Shown: positions 8,719-18,360 of the stretch, in pieces
Numbering within the stretch: position 1 is the first letter of the stretch
Layout: each line of letters opens with the position of its first letter
Source of the DNA: a virus
IMG/VR virus record: IMGVR_UViG_3300042397_001305
Location: 1 to 64,000 of that record
Strand: one strand, 5' to 3'
Length of the DNA stretch: 64,000 nt
Program-made: the position numbers and the translations under genes
The notes under the pieces: generated by a model
The model's database searches: none
Seen by the model: only the letters and a program-made list of their open reading frames with translations
What the model was told of the DNA's origin: nothing

Positions 8719-9966
8719 TTACAAATTACCTGTTATTCTATCACACCAACCTTTTGACTTACTATATGGCCAAACAACCCAGTACTTTGGTTTATGAGTA
8801 GTTTGGAACTCCCTCCATACTTTACAATATCCGTCAGGGTCTCTCATCATATTATTAATCTCATTAATGTCCGCATCTTTTCTGTAAATTGTTTCGTCTT
8901 TTTCATCGTGAAAAGCAACAACCCAATATTCATAATCTTTCTCAGGTACTTGAGTAAACCCAATATCGACACAATGTTTAAAGATACTCGCAAAACTTGC
9001 CATCCATTCTTCTTCAGTTTCGTATACTTGAGGATTAGGTGGATATTTTTTATCTAAAACATATTGTTGTACCGCTCTGTTTGAAAATTTAAGACCTGAA
9101 TATATTTCATAGTCTTTAAGTGTTCTTTCGGTACCAAATCCGTATTTACTAAAATCCATAGTAACTTCTTCACCGTCCATACCAAATAACTGACGATTTT
9201 TCTTATGAGATAATTCATTTTTCTTACCCCATTCTTTATCGTCATCCCATTGTTTGGTTCTACCCTTACGAGTATATTCGTGCCAAATCACTGTTTTGTG
9301 TGGGTGGAATAAATCATATCCGTGGGTGAATGCTCTAACGGCAATTGATATCTCTTCTCCGTGGAAATAAAACTCAGGGTCGTGTTGAACCTCAACGCTG
9401 AATTCACCAACAGTAAACGCCATATGTGCGGAGTAAAATCTTGAAGTAACCGGTTCTTTAAGGTCTTGCCATCCCGGAATAGTTTCAGGTAAAAAGAATA
9501 CCGCACCTTCAGGAATGAATCTATCAAAAGCCATTCTCCAAGGTTCTTTAACTCTACCTGCCGGGTCGTTATCCGGGTCAAATGAAGAAACATATCCGGT
9601 TAATAAAGGTTTCTTAAACCCTTTCTTTTGAAGTTGTTTAACCATTTTGATTAAGGTGTCATCCCAATCTTTTTCAAATCTCATATGAGAATCTATTTGA
9701 AGGGTATACTCCTCACCTTTATATAATTGTTGTACTTGATTTCTTGCCCAACACACACCTTTTGATTCTGTATATAGAACATCAACAACTCTAAATCGTT
9801 TATCTTTCGCATATTCAGATAAATCATCAAACCCATCCTCAGGATGATATTGACGACAAATTCCAATCACTAAATTTTTAGGTTTTTTTGCATTCTCCAA
9901 CATATTTTTAATTGTTGGGATAAGTTGGGGGTCACGATAGGCAGCTATCTGTACAAATATTTTCAT
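8719..9966 (-). CDS. GT60-type polypeptide GlcNAc-transferase-like enzyme
   Basis: The ATG at 9966 is preferred over a TTG at 9987 because MKIFVQIAAYRDPQ is the usual family start and AAGAGA precedes it. The pattern IAAYRDP, CWARNQVQQLY (72-82) and LQIDSHMRF with DSH at 92-94 is that of the Skp1/mucin-type GlcNAc transferases (Pfam GlcNAc, CAZy GT60). FYSAHMAF and FFHGEE-like FYFHGEEISIAVRAF follow, then HPHKTVIWHEY. Characterised members attach GlcNAc to hydroxyproline of Skp1 or to Thr in Thr/Pro-rich mucins. The next gene upstream encodes a Thr-Pro-repeat virion protein, a plausible acceptor. The last ~130 residues (DYEYWVVAFHD and KPKYWVVWPY) are an accessory region. Confidence 0.85.
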   Translation of the reverse strand: MKIFVQIAAYRDPQLIPTIKNMLENAKKPKNLVIGICRQYHPEDGFDDLSEYAKDKRFRVVDVLYTESKGVCWARNQVQQLYKGEEYTLQIDSHMRFEKDWDDTLIKMVKQLQKKGFKKPLLTGYVSSFDPDNDPAGRVKEPWRMAFDRFIPEGAVFFLPETIPGWQDLKEPVTSRFYSAHMAFTVGEFSVEVQHDPEFYFHGEEISIAVRAFTHGYDLFHPHKTVIWHEYTRKGRTKQWDDDKEWGKKNELSHKKNRQLFGMDGEEVTMDFSKYGFGTERTLKDYEIYSGLKFSNRAVQQYVLDKKYPPNPQVYETEEEWMASFASIFKHCVDIGFTQVPEKDYEYWVVAFHDEKDETIYRKDADINEINNMMRDPDGYCKVWREFQTTHKPKYWVVWPYSKSKGWCDRITGNL

Positions 9967-10022
9967 ATATCTCTTATTTTTAAACAAAAGATAATAATAC
10001 GAGATAAATAATAAATGGTAAA

Positions 10023-12182
10023 TTATATAAAACCTGAACCATTGAAGTACAATGGGTACTCTAAATCAGGTGGTGGTAATATTGTTGGTAATAAACAAGA
10101 TGGGTCTAACCATAATACTTTATAATATCCTGAAGGTATTGCGGCTCCCGATGTTACAAAAACGTCTTGAGAAAACAAAACACTATCAGGGACACCATTA
10201 TTAAGAATTGATGAGGTACAAGGAGCGACATATCCAATATTAACTGATATATTAATTACTGAGGGTTGGAATGGTTCATCGTTTGGTACCCATATTGTAT
10301 AAAAATATTGTATAGATGGGTTAACACTTGTTGAGTCAACCTCTATAGTATTAAAACCATAAGAATTACAATCAAAATCGTCAATAAGTCTTGAACTTTT
10401 AAGATTACCAACATTAGAAATAAAATTACCACTACCACCAGTAAATCCTGAGTAATGTATGTATATATCTAAATTATTAGAATAACCAACTGTCGAAGGT
10501 AATCCACTATTACCCCACCCTAAGAAAGTACTACCACTACTTGTCATATAAGCACTTAAATCACTTAATGAAGTTGAGTCTTGTGGTTCGGGAACAATAT
10601 ACGTATACTCTAAGTTATTATAAGGATAGGTAGGTGTTGGTGTAGGTGTTGGTGTAGGATTTGGTGACGTTGGAATATACGTTAACGTATTTCCTGTTAA
10701 ATAATTACCCCCACATAATTGAATTATTCTAAAATACCAAGTACCTGAACCATCTCCGGTATCAACAATTCTTGATGTTGAACAAGTACCTGTATCCGCT
10801 GTCCAAGTAATTGTATCTCTAGAGTATTCAATATCGACTGAGGTACAATTGTAACTTGTTGAAAATATGGTCCCATATGTTGACCCCGATAATTGCACCA
10901 CACTATTCAAAACTGGTGTAATACAACCAATTGTTTGAGTCATTGTTGGTGTTGGTGTGGGTGTTGGTACTATAGCACAGCTAGGGTCAGAAGATGCCGC
11001 ATTAATACCTGCGGTTGTTGTTTGAACTAACGTGAATGTTGGAACAGACATACTGTCCACTCTATAGACACTACCATCATATGCGTAAATATAAACATAC
11101 CCATCTTTTGACGATAAACCGTAATTTGACCCAATAGATAATGTAATATCAATATCATATTCAACAGAACCTGTTGTATAATCAAACTGTGTTAACCAAT
11201 TAATACCACCTCCAGCGCTTGATACAAATAATTTATCTGTGGTTGGTAAGTAAGCTAAATCACCACCTAAATTTCTATTAGTTCCGGGTAACGAAAATTT
11301 ATCAATAACCACTAAATTACTACCATTACCACCCGATACATTAAATTCCACAACAATAGATGATGACCCCGGGTCTAATCTTGTAGATATTAAAGTAGTA
11401 TTATCTTTCGCAACTAAACCATTTAACTCAAAAGAATAATTTAAAGTTTTATTATAAGCAGCACTAAATGGTGTTGGAATTATTGAATATTCCGTTAATT
11501 CATATGGAGGTGCAACTGATGTTGTCCAAAATCTACCATAACTATTTGCAACATCACCAATTAATAATGGGTTTGGAAATGTTAGAGGTGTTAAAGTATT
11601 TGTGTTAATATCATATTTTGAAATGGTAGTACCGGTATTAAATACGACATAGGTTGAACAGTCTACAATAACAGGTGTTGCAGATGGTGTAACTGTAGGG
11701 GTTGGGGTTGGTAATACACAAGTATTATTAACACACGGTAATCCCATAGAATATGTTACATCACCAACAATAATTGATGGTGATTTCCCACAAACATAAA
11801 GAGTTGTTCCGGAATTAATTTTAAAATTAATTTCTTGATTATCACAATCAATATAACTAAACGCACCAAGTGTTGTTCCTGTATTTGTAAAAGTTATACA
11901 ATTACAGGAAATATTTGTTGGGGTTATTGTTGGGGTTGGAGTGAATGTTGGTGTTGGTGTAGGGGTAAAACAATTGTAATTTGAAAAGGTCTCACATCCG
12001 GAAGAATCGGTAATCACCACAATTACTTCTTGCGTTCCCGATAGTTCCGTAGGAATCTCTACCGTAATTGGTGCCGACGTAACACCAGATGCGACAACAT
12101 AACAATAAGATTTAGTGATATCACAAATTGTGATATCATATGGGGAATGTCCGGTTAAAGTAGTGATTTCAATTATCTGCAT
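10023..12182 (-). CDS. Multidomain Thr-Pro-linker virion protein
   Basis: 719 residues built from globular domains joined by TPTPTPT linkers. Residues 1-75 are a short beta domain (SPYDITICD). A Cys-containing domain follows, then from ~165 to ~400 a beta-propeller-like region (repeated WxTxF, LAYLPTTDKLFVSS, DGYVYIYAYDG). Next is an EYSRDTITW / FRIIQLC domain shared with the left-edge protein, and a C-terminal domain (FLGWGNSG, IYIHYSGFTGG, FYTIWVP) shared with the protein at 31525-32403. No enzyme motif seen. Likely a tail-fibre or baseplate appendage; its linkers are the best O-glycan acceptor candidates near the GT60-like gene. Confidence 0.7.
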   Translation of the reverse strand: MQIIEITTLTGHSPYDITICDITKSYCYVVASGVTSAPITVEIPTELSGTQEVIVVITDSSGCETFSNYNCFTPTPTPTFTPTPTITPTNISCNCITFTNTGTTLGAFSYIDCDNQEINFKINSGTTLYVCGKSPSIIVGDVTYSMGLPCVNNTCVLPTPTPTVTPSATPVIVDCSTYVVFNTGTTISKYDINTNTLTPLTFPNPLLIGDVANSYGRFWTTSVAPPYELTEYSIIPTPFSAAYNKTLNYSFELNGLVAKDNTTLISTRLDPGSSSIVVEFNVSGGNGSNLVVIDKFSLPGTNRNLGGDLAYLPTTDKLFVSSAGGGINWLTQFDYTTGSVEYDIDITLSIGSNYGLSSKDGYVYIYAYDGSVYRVDSMSVPTFTLVQTTTAGINAASSDPSCAIVPTPTPTPTMTQTIGCITPVLNSVVQLSGSTYGTIFSTSYNCTSVDIEYSRDTITWTADTGTCSTSRIVDTGDGSGTWYFRIIQLCGGNYLTGNTLTYIPTSPNPTPTPTPTPTYPYNNLEYTYIVPEPQDSTSLSDLSAYMTSSGSTFLGWGNSGLPSTVGYSNNLDIYIHYSGFTGGSGNFISNVGNLKSSRLIDDFDCNSYGFNTIEVDSTSVNPSIQYFYTIWVPNDEPFQPSVINISVNIGYVAPCTSSILNNGVPDSVLFSQDVFVTSGAAIPSGYYKVLWLDPSCLLPTILPPPDLEYPLYFNGSGFI

Positions 12183-12196
12183 ATCTATAAATATGA

Positions 12197-15100
12197 TTAC
12201 CTCATCTTTTGTAACTCTTCTAAAGTATATTCGTTAGCGTCAACATCCCAATCATAGAATGTACTATCAACGCCTTTATGTAAAACACCTCCCGGCACAC
12301 ATAACACGAAATTATTGTTTGTCATTCTTGCCGGTGATTTTGGGTTCCAAAATGATACTTCCCAATCTAATCCTGCATACCAAGAAGAATTATGTGGTTG
12401 TCCGTGTTGACTATCTAAATGAATTGGTAATAAACTTTTTAAATCACTTACTCTCATAAACATATGTCCGGCCCTTAATGAGCGTTTTTCACATAGATTA
12501 CCGAATCTAGTATTTCTCCACCCAAGTTCCTCGTGTTCTTTACTCATATACCCGCTAGCAAAAAATATGTCCGGGTTTTCATTTAAAATGTTACAATACG
12601 TGCTTAATGGTTCTAATAATAAATTATCTTGGTCAGTAAATTGAATGAAATCATAATCATCAATGTTAACGTCATCTAACATTTGAAGTAATGCGCCTCG
12701 TTGACCTAAATTAAAACTTGAGGAATAAAACGTAAATTTATCATCAATATTTTCATTAATAACTTTTGTAACTTCCCCTTTTGAATTATCATTAGTATTA
12801 TCCACAATATAGATATCATTGGTATAACCATTTTCTCTAATATCTTTAAGACAATTAATAATGTTTTTAATATGATGTGGTCGTTTATATGATGTTAATA
12901 GTGTTGCTATTTTAACTTCTTTAACTAAGTTAGGTAAGATGTTATTCTCAAAATTATTAGTAATTTTTTCCCAACAATAATTTTCATTAACATACTCGGA
13001 AATTTCTTTTAATTTTTCAGGAGTTGCAAAATCTTCATAATTTTTATATATAGTATCCATTTGAAGTGACAACATTTGAAGATTCGGTTCCCCCCAATTT
13101 CCGGTCATCCAAGGATGACCAACCACAGGGACTTCATTAGTTGGAATATTTATATATTTTCCTCTAACCAATTCAGTAGACCCTGGTTCTGATGTTGAGA
13201 TTACCGGTAAACCACAACCCATAGCTTCTAATACTGTCATACCAAATGTATCGGCTCTTGAAGGGTAAACATAGACGTGACATTCATTGTATAACTCCAA
13301 TGTTCTTTCGTGCCCAACATCGGACTTATCCCAAAATATATTTGAGTTTTCATCAACGTATTTTTGGACTTCATTACCCCCATAGAATAACATAGCGGTA
13401 TTTGATTTTAAATGTAACTCAACATTTGGATTGTCCTTATATAATTCTGTAAACGCCTTTAATAAATGAAAAATACCTTTTCTATCACTACACTCACCAA
13501 CATATAGAAATTTAAACTTATCACCCATCACTCTTGGTTTATACGTAAATTCGTTTTTTTCTATTCCGTGAGGAAATACAAATATTGGTTTGTCGACACC
13601 CATTTTAATCATTCTTTCTTTAGATAAATTGGAAGGTGTTAGGATATAATCAATTTCTTTAGATTTTTCAACAAATCGACTATAACCACCTGTAGTGTCC
13701 ACACCGGTATAAATAACTTTAGTTTTAAATTCTTTTAATTCATTTACCATATCAGGATAAGCAAACATAATACCCAAATCGTGATTAATTGGTTTTTTAA
13801 TTAATTCGTGAATTAATTCGTTTTTGGTTTCGGTAACTCCAATAATTTCTTTACAAGAAGCATCGCTAATTTGTAAATTTTCAAGAATCTTTTGAGATAG
13901 GATTCCCATAGATGCGTAATCATCATATTTTGCTAACCAAGTAAACTTTGGTTTATTAATTGTTCTAAACTCAACTTTTTTTCCTTTGGTTGTTGAAGTA
14001 ACAATGTCTTCAATAACCATTTCTTTTGTACATTCAAAAATATGAGATAGTCTAACAATATCGTCATCATATCTAATTTTTTCAAAATTATCCCCTGATT
14101 TATTCACAATAATAAAAACATCATCCTCATTTAATAATGATTTAACATCTTCATAACTTAAATTTTTTAACACAACAACTTTTTCTGTATTAATAAATTT
14201 TTCAAGTTTTAATTTATTTGTATGTTGTTGACCGGTAATTAAATTACTATCAACTAAATTAAATGATTTACCTTGAGAATGATTAATCGGAAAATTAACA
14301 AATTGGTCTTCCCAATCGTAACCGGATTTAATCTGACTATAACCTAATTCATATCCGTTAGAACTAACTCTATTTGATATATCGTTGTCATCATAATAAC
14401 CTAAACCATATCCTTCATTTAATAATCCTATTTTATTTAAAATAGATTTTTTAACAATAAAACAACAACCTAATATAAACCCATCACATAATACAGGTCC
14501 TACTAACCCATTATTTTCATTTTGACATAAATCAAGTAATTGTGTCTCCCAATTATCATATAATGACGCATCACTATTTAAACAAAGCATATATTCGTTT
14601 TTACAAAGTTTAAATGATTCATTAACAGCTTTGATAAAACCAATCGCTTTCTCAACAATAATCAATTTAATTATTGGGTTTGTTTTGGCAAATAATCTTA
14701 ATTTATCGTTTTCAGATTCTATGGTTCCATTTGAATATAAGATAACCTCATCAATATGTTTTGATGTTGATAAGGTTGTCTGAACATTAACTATTGTGTC
14801 ATCAACATTATTATATATTGGAACAACTAATGAGATGTTATTGGATAAATCTTTTTTTTTTGAGTATTCTATATAACCTATACCGGCAAACCCTCCTTTG
14901 TGATTGGCGGCATTATAAAAATATTCTAAAATATTTCCATCTAATAATTGGGGATACATAAATTCAACACTTTCATATTTTTGTTTAAGTTCTGACCATA
15001 GTGTTGAAACAAAACAATTATTCTCAGCGTGGAATTGACTATCAATAATGTCGTGAAATCCAACAATAGAATTTTCATTTAAGAATTGTTCGTACAAATC

Positions 15101-16333
15101 AAAATCTCCCTTAACACCTTCATATGTATGGTCACCATCAATAAAAAGAAAATCTACCTTTTTACCATCTAAAATTTCCCGTAATCTCTCAACTAAATAA
15201 GGGTGTTTCGAATCTCCATTAATTGCGAAAAATTGTTTGTTTGTTAAATTAGCCTGTTCTAAAGCATCTGAAATAACATAAGTTCTTTCCTCAAATCCTT
15301 GTCCTCCGTGAATACCAATTGGGTAATCAATACTAATAACAATTTCTGCTGATGGAACTTCAAACCATCTTGCCAATGTTCCTCCATTTGCGGTTCCAAT
15401 CTCAACAATAATTTTAGGTTGATGATTATTAACCGTAAGTTGTAGATTTTCAATTTCTAAAGGAATTTGCATCGAACCATTTCTTCTTCTTTTGGTTTCA
15501 GGTTTTAAATAAAGTCGGTCAAAAGTGTTTTTAAAAAATATCTCGTGTCTATAAAATTCAATAGGAAATTCAGATGAAATACTATGATAATGAATTGTTG
15601 GACACTCAGGTCTTTCAAAAATATCAACACCGGTAAACATTCTATGTTTAATTTTATTTAAGTCTGAAAATTCCGGTAAATTATATTCTGTATGTGAGAA
15701 ACTTAAAATCTTCTTTCTAATATCTTCCGGAGACATAAAAAATGATAAGTGATAACCACCATCTTCAATATGAGTACAATTAAAGGTGTAGTCTCTTAAA
15801 TCATTAAACCTTAACATATTTTTTAAAGTAAAATTATTAATAGCGACGGTTGCAAAACAATCAATTAATACTTCAGTTAACGGAGAATAATAGAATGTTT
15901 TCATTTTAAATGAAACCGCATCCATATTAAAATCTTTTGTCATACGACGAGCCTCATCAAACAATTCTTTTTTAGGGAATTCATCCACACACGAAAGAAG
16001 AATCATACAATCATCATCCGAAAATTCTAAAGTTTTTGTTCTTAAACATTCAACTTGTTGTCTTTCTAAATGCCATTTATCTTCTTTTAGTTTTTCCAAA
16101 TCATTTTCAGTTGGTTCATAAACAATATAATGAATTCTATCACTATATTCTTCAAATAAATGAGAAATAGTCGGATAAACCAATTCTTTAGGTATTCCTG
16201 TTAATGTTGTCGTGCTTTCCGAAATAACGAAGTAATCTACACAATCACCATAATAATCCAATCTCATTTTTAACATTTCCAATTCATCGTTGAATAGGAA
16301 ACAATCTACAATTTTATAATTTTTATCTGTCAT
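12197..16333 (-). CDS. Five-domain sugar enzyme: GT17, methyltransferase, GT2, GT4, GT2
   Basis: 1378 residues. Residues 1-285 are GT17-like (IVDCFLFNDELEMLKMRL, VDYFVISEST). From 290 to 490 lies a class I, CmcI-like methyltransferase (IVEIGTANGGTLARWFE, FLFIDGDHTYEGV, GFHDI). From ~495 to 700 a GT2 domain (ISLVVPIYNNVDD, CLNSDASLYDNW). From ~790 to 1125 a GT-B/GT4 domain (FLYVGECSDRKGIFHLLKAF, YPSRADTFGMTVLEAMGCG, PGSTELV). From ~1130 a second GT2 (IATLLTSYKRPHHIKNI, FTDQDNLLL). Such stacking could assemble a multi-sugar, methylated glycan on one protein, as in polymer synthases. Flanked by the GT9-like gene and a Thr-Pro virion gene. No frameshift is evident, so the fusion appears genuine. 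Confidence 0.85.
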   Translation of the reverse strand: MTDKNYKIVDCFLFNDELEMLKMRLDYYGDCVDYFVISESTTTLTGIPKELVYPTISHLFEEYSDRIHYIVYEPTENDLEKLKEDKWHLERQQVECLRTKTLEFSDDDCMILLSCVDEFPKKELFDEARRMTKDFNMDAVSFKMKTFYYSPLTEVLIDCFATVAINNFTLKNMLRFNDLRDYTFNCTHIEDGGYHLSFFMSPEDIRKKILSFSHTEYNLPEFSDLNKIKHRMFTGVDIFERPECPTIHYHSISSEFPIEFYRHEIFFKNTFDRLYLKPETKRRRNGSMQIPLEIENLQLTVNNHQPKIIVEIGTANGGTLARWFEVPSAEIVISIDYPIGIHGGQGFEERTYVISDALEQANLTNKQFFAINGDSKHPYLVERLREILDGKKVDFLFIDGDHTYEGVKGDFDLYEQFLNENSIVGFHDIIDSQFHAENNCFVSTLWSELKQKYESVEFMYPQLLDGNILEYFYNAANHKGGFAGIGYIEYSKKKDLSNNISLVVPIYNNVDDTIVNVQTTLSTSKHIDEVILYSNGTIESENDKLRLFAKTNPIIKLIIVEKAIGFIKAVNESFKLCKNEYMLCLNSDASLYDNWETQLLDLCQNENNGLVGPVLCDGFILGCCFIVKKSILNKIGLLNEGYGLGYYDDNDISNRVSSNGYELGYSQIKSGYDWEDQFVNFPINHSQGKSFNLVDSNLITGQQHTNKLKLEKFINTEKVVVLKNLSYEDVKSLLNEDDVFIIVNKSGDNFEKIRYDDDIVRLSHIFECTKEMVIEDIVTSTTKGKKVEFRTINKPKFTWLAKYDDYASMGILSQKILENLQISDASCKEIIGVTETKNELIHELIKKPINHDLGIMFAYPDMVNELKEFKTKVIYTGVDTTGGYSRFVEKSKEIDYILTPSNLSKERMIKMGVDKPIFVFPHGIEKNEFTYKPRVMGDKFKFLYVGECSDRKGIFHLLKAFTELYKDNPNVELHLKSNTAMLFYGGNEVQKYVDENSNIFWDKSDVGHERTLELYNECHVYVYPSRADTFGMTVLEAMGCGLPVISTSEPGSTELVRGKYINIPTNEVPVVGHPWMTGNWGEPNLQMLSLQMDTIYKNYEDFATPEKLKEISEYVNENYCWEKITNNFENNILPNLVKEVKIATLLTSYKRPHHIKNIINCLKDIRENGYTNDIYIVDNTNDNSKGEVTKVINENIDDKFTFYSSSFNLGQRGALLQMLDDVNIDDYDFIQFTDQDNLLLEPLSTYCNILNENPDIFFASGYMSKEHEELGWRNTRFGNLCEKRSLRAGHMFMRVSDLKSLLPIHLDSQHGQPHNSSWYAGLDWEVSFWNPKSPARMTNNNFVLCVPGGVLHKGVDSTFYDWDVDANEYTLEELQKMR

Positions 16334-16339
16334 TTTTTT

Positions 16340-17623
16340 TTATAATACGTTAATAATATCAGTTAATTGGATTAAGTCCATACATTCTTTTCTTTCAGGT
16401 TGTTGTAAATCCAACCACCATTTTCTAGATGAAAAATCTTTACCACAATCTTTTTCAATATATCTAACACCGGGATGTTTTGCGTGGTCATTATAAAATG
16501 GTGTTAAACAAATCCCAACCTCAGGTTTGATTGATGATGCAAAATGGTGGAAAAATGTGTCAACACTAATCCATAATGAACATTCATCTACCATTGACGC
16601 TAATTTAGGTAATGGTTGGTCCAAGAACTTTAAATCAACCATAGGAATCTGATTATCTTTAAATGACCCAACTTGGACAACATAATAACCTCTTTGTTGT
16701 AGTTCATTAACTAATTTTAACCATCTAATTTCTTTCCAATTTTTATTTGAATCAACATCCTGTATTTTTGCGGCACTACTACAAATTATTGCGATAGGTT
16801 TATCTCCGTTTTGAAGGTCATCACTTTCCCTTTTTCCATTATAAATTAAAACATCTTTATCTGTTCGTTTATAACCATACAACTCAAAAAACGCATCGAC
16901 AATAGTTTTAGAATTATTTGCGGAACCTTGTTCATATACAAATCTTCTATACCCACCAAATAACTCATCATTCCAATGGATATAACCTTTAAACTCTAAG
17001 TGTTCAAATACAACCGGATATTTACAACAAATATGAACATTTTTATGAATTTTCTCTAACAATGGTAACGACATAACGTGGTCCCCCATTCCACCATCAA
17101 GATAAAATATCTTGTCGTAAAAAATAGGGTTATCGACTTTTTTATTATATCTTATACAATCTTCACTATCATCATTAAAATCTAATCTATATTTTTTGTA
17201 TTGGGTTAATAAATCAATAATAAACCATTTAATGGATTGATATTTTGAATCCATATTCAACCCTAAAAATTGTTGTTTAGAACCATATAATGATTCGGTT
17301 ATTTTAGGGTCAAAAGTGTTTAACCTAATTGATGAACAATCCTCATCTAAGATTAATATGAATTCGGTATTACTTTTAGTTATTAATTCAACAATAGAAT
17401 CTGTTTTTGATTTTTCAGTTGGGTTAGCATTATATCTAGAAAAACCAATAATACTTTGTTTAATTTCGTTGTCATTCCAAGGAATATATCCTTTAGAATT
17501 TAAGTTAAGTGAAAAATACCCAACACCTCTAAAGTCTTCAATTACCTTTAATAGTTTTTTTAATTTATCTTGATTCTCAGTATGAATTATTACTGTTATT
17601 TTATTTCTGCTTTGTTGTCTCAT
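16340..17623 (-). CDS. GT9-like (heptosyltransferase-type) protein with N-terminal extension
   Basis: 427 residues. From ~165 on the protein resembles GT9 ADP-heptose:LPS heptosyltransferases: IFYLDGGMGDHVMSLPLLE is the conserved loop with G-G-x-G-D, followed by CCKYPVV, IAIICSSAAK, WLKLVNELQQRG, LASMVDECSLWISVDTFFHHFAS and GICLTPF. The first ~150 residues (ITVIIHTENQDKLKKL) look like a degenerate GT2 domain. The neighbours are HldE-like kinase and nucleotidyltransferase genes, so ADP-heptose or a related donor is plausible. ATG start; 5 bases from the next gene. Confidence 0.7.
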   Translation of the reverse strand: MRQQSRNKITVIIHTENQDKLKKLLKVIEDFRGVGYFSLNLNSKGYIPWNDNEIKQSIIGFSRYNANPTEKSKTDSIVELITKSNTEFILILDEDCSSIRLNTFDPKITESLYGSKQQFLGLNMDSKYQSIKWFIIDLLTQYKKYRLDFNDDSEDCIRYNKKVDNPIFYDKIFYLDGGMGDHVMSLPLLEKIHKNVHICCKYPVVFEHLEFKGYIHWNDELFGGYRRFVYEQGSANNSKTIVDAFFELYGYKRTDKDVLIYNGKRESDDLQNGDKPIAIICSSAAKIQDVDSNKNWKEIRWLKLVNELQQRGYYVVQVGSFKDNQIPMVDLKFLDQPLPKLASMVDECSLWISVDTFFHHFASSIKPEVGICLTPFYNDHAKHPGVRYIEKDCGKDFSSRKWWLDLQQPERKECMDLIQLTDIINVL

Positions 17624-17628
17624 AAAAC

Positions 17629-18360
17629 TTATGGAGTTGCAACCCCCCTTTTTGATACCACAATTGAAGACATTTCATTTGCGTAGATTATTGATGTCTT
17701 AACATCTCTTGTTTGATAATATTTTAATATGAATGATGAAGTAAATGTATCACCGGCACCACTTACATCTATAGTTTCTTGGGGATTTGGACTTGGATAA
17801 ACAACACCTTGATACATAGTTCCTCTCGAACCCAATGTTATCAAAACATTATCTAAATCCGATAATTCTTTATTGTTTATTGATTCTTGTTCGTTTAACT
17901 TAACAAAGTCAAAACAATTAATAATGTCTTGTGTTAATTTTCGTTTTGAATCTAATATGGTAATTCCTCCCATCGTACAAAGTTCTTTTAAAATACTATC
18001 ATCTAAAAACCCTTTGTTATAATCACTAACAATTATGATATTAAAAAATTGATTCATATTAATATCACTAATCTCTTGAACTAAATCTTCACCTTCGTCC
18101 ACTCGAATAAACATATGGTTACTTTTCTTATCCACATATCTTGTCTTTGTAATTGGAGCGAATTGATACCAATGTGTAATATCATTATAATCAACACCCA
18201 ACGCTCTTAAATTCTCCACAACATTTCCCGACATTCCTTTATTCTCGGTGGTTTCCACCGGGATTAGGACAGGAACGGGAGCTTCCGGTGATAATCTATC
18301 AATCTTACAATAAACAAACCTGTCAATACAGGATTCACCTACGACTAAAACTTTAAACAT
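17629..18360 (-). CDS. PfkB-family kinase, HldE N-domain-like
   Basis: 243 residues. VLVVGESCIDRFVYC at the N-terminus and DVSGAGDTFTSSF near 195 (the PfkB anion-hole/catalytic Asp motif) identify a ribokinase-fold kinase. LSPEAPVPVL and the early GMSGNVVENLRALG follow the pattern of the HldE kinase domain, which makes heptose 1,7-bisphosphate. It is shorter than the usual ~310-residue domain. It overlaps by 8 bases the gene for the matching nucleotidyltransferase, so the two functions normally fused in HldE are split here. Confidence 0.8.
   Translation of the reverse strand: MFKVLVVGESCIDRFVYCKIDRLSPEAPVPVLIPVETTENKGMSGNVVENLRALGVDYNDITHWYQFAPITKTRYVDKKSNHMFIRVDEGEDLVQEISDINMNQFFNIIIVSDYNKGFLDDSILKELCTMGGITILDSKRKLTQDIINCFDFVKLNEQESINNKELSDLDNVLITLGSRGTMYQGVVYPSPNPQETIDVSGAGDTFTSSFILKYYQTRDVKTSIIYANEMSSIVVSKRGVATP

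Noticed and set aside
9967-9987. TTG starts for the GT60-like, HAD, metalloprotease, HNH, GT2 (47141) and 52831 frames
   Set aside because: An ATG a few codons later agrees better with family starts and leader spacing in each case.
12186-12193. TATAAATA on the plus strand as a T4-type late promoter
   Set aside because: No plus-strand gene follows; on the minus strand it reads TATTTATA only 3 bases before the ATG, too close for a usual promoter, so not listed as a feature.
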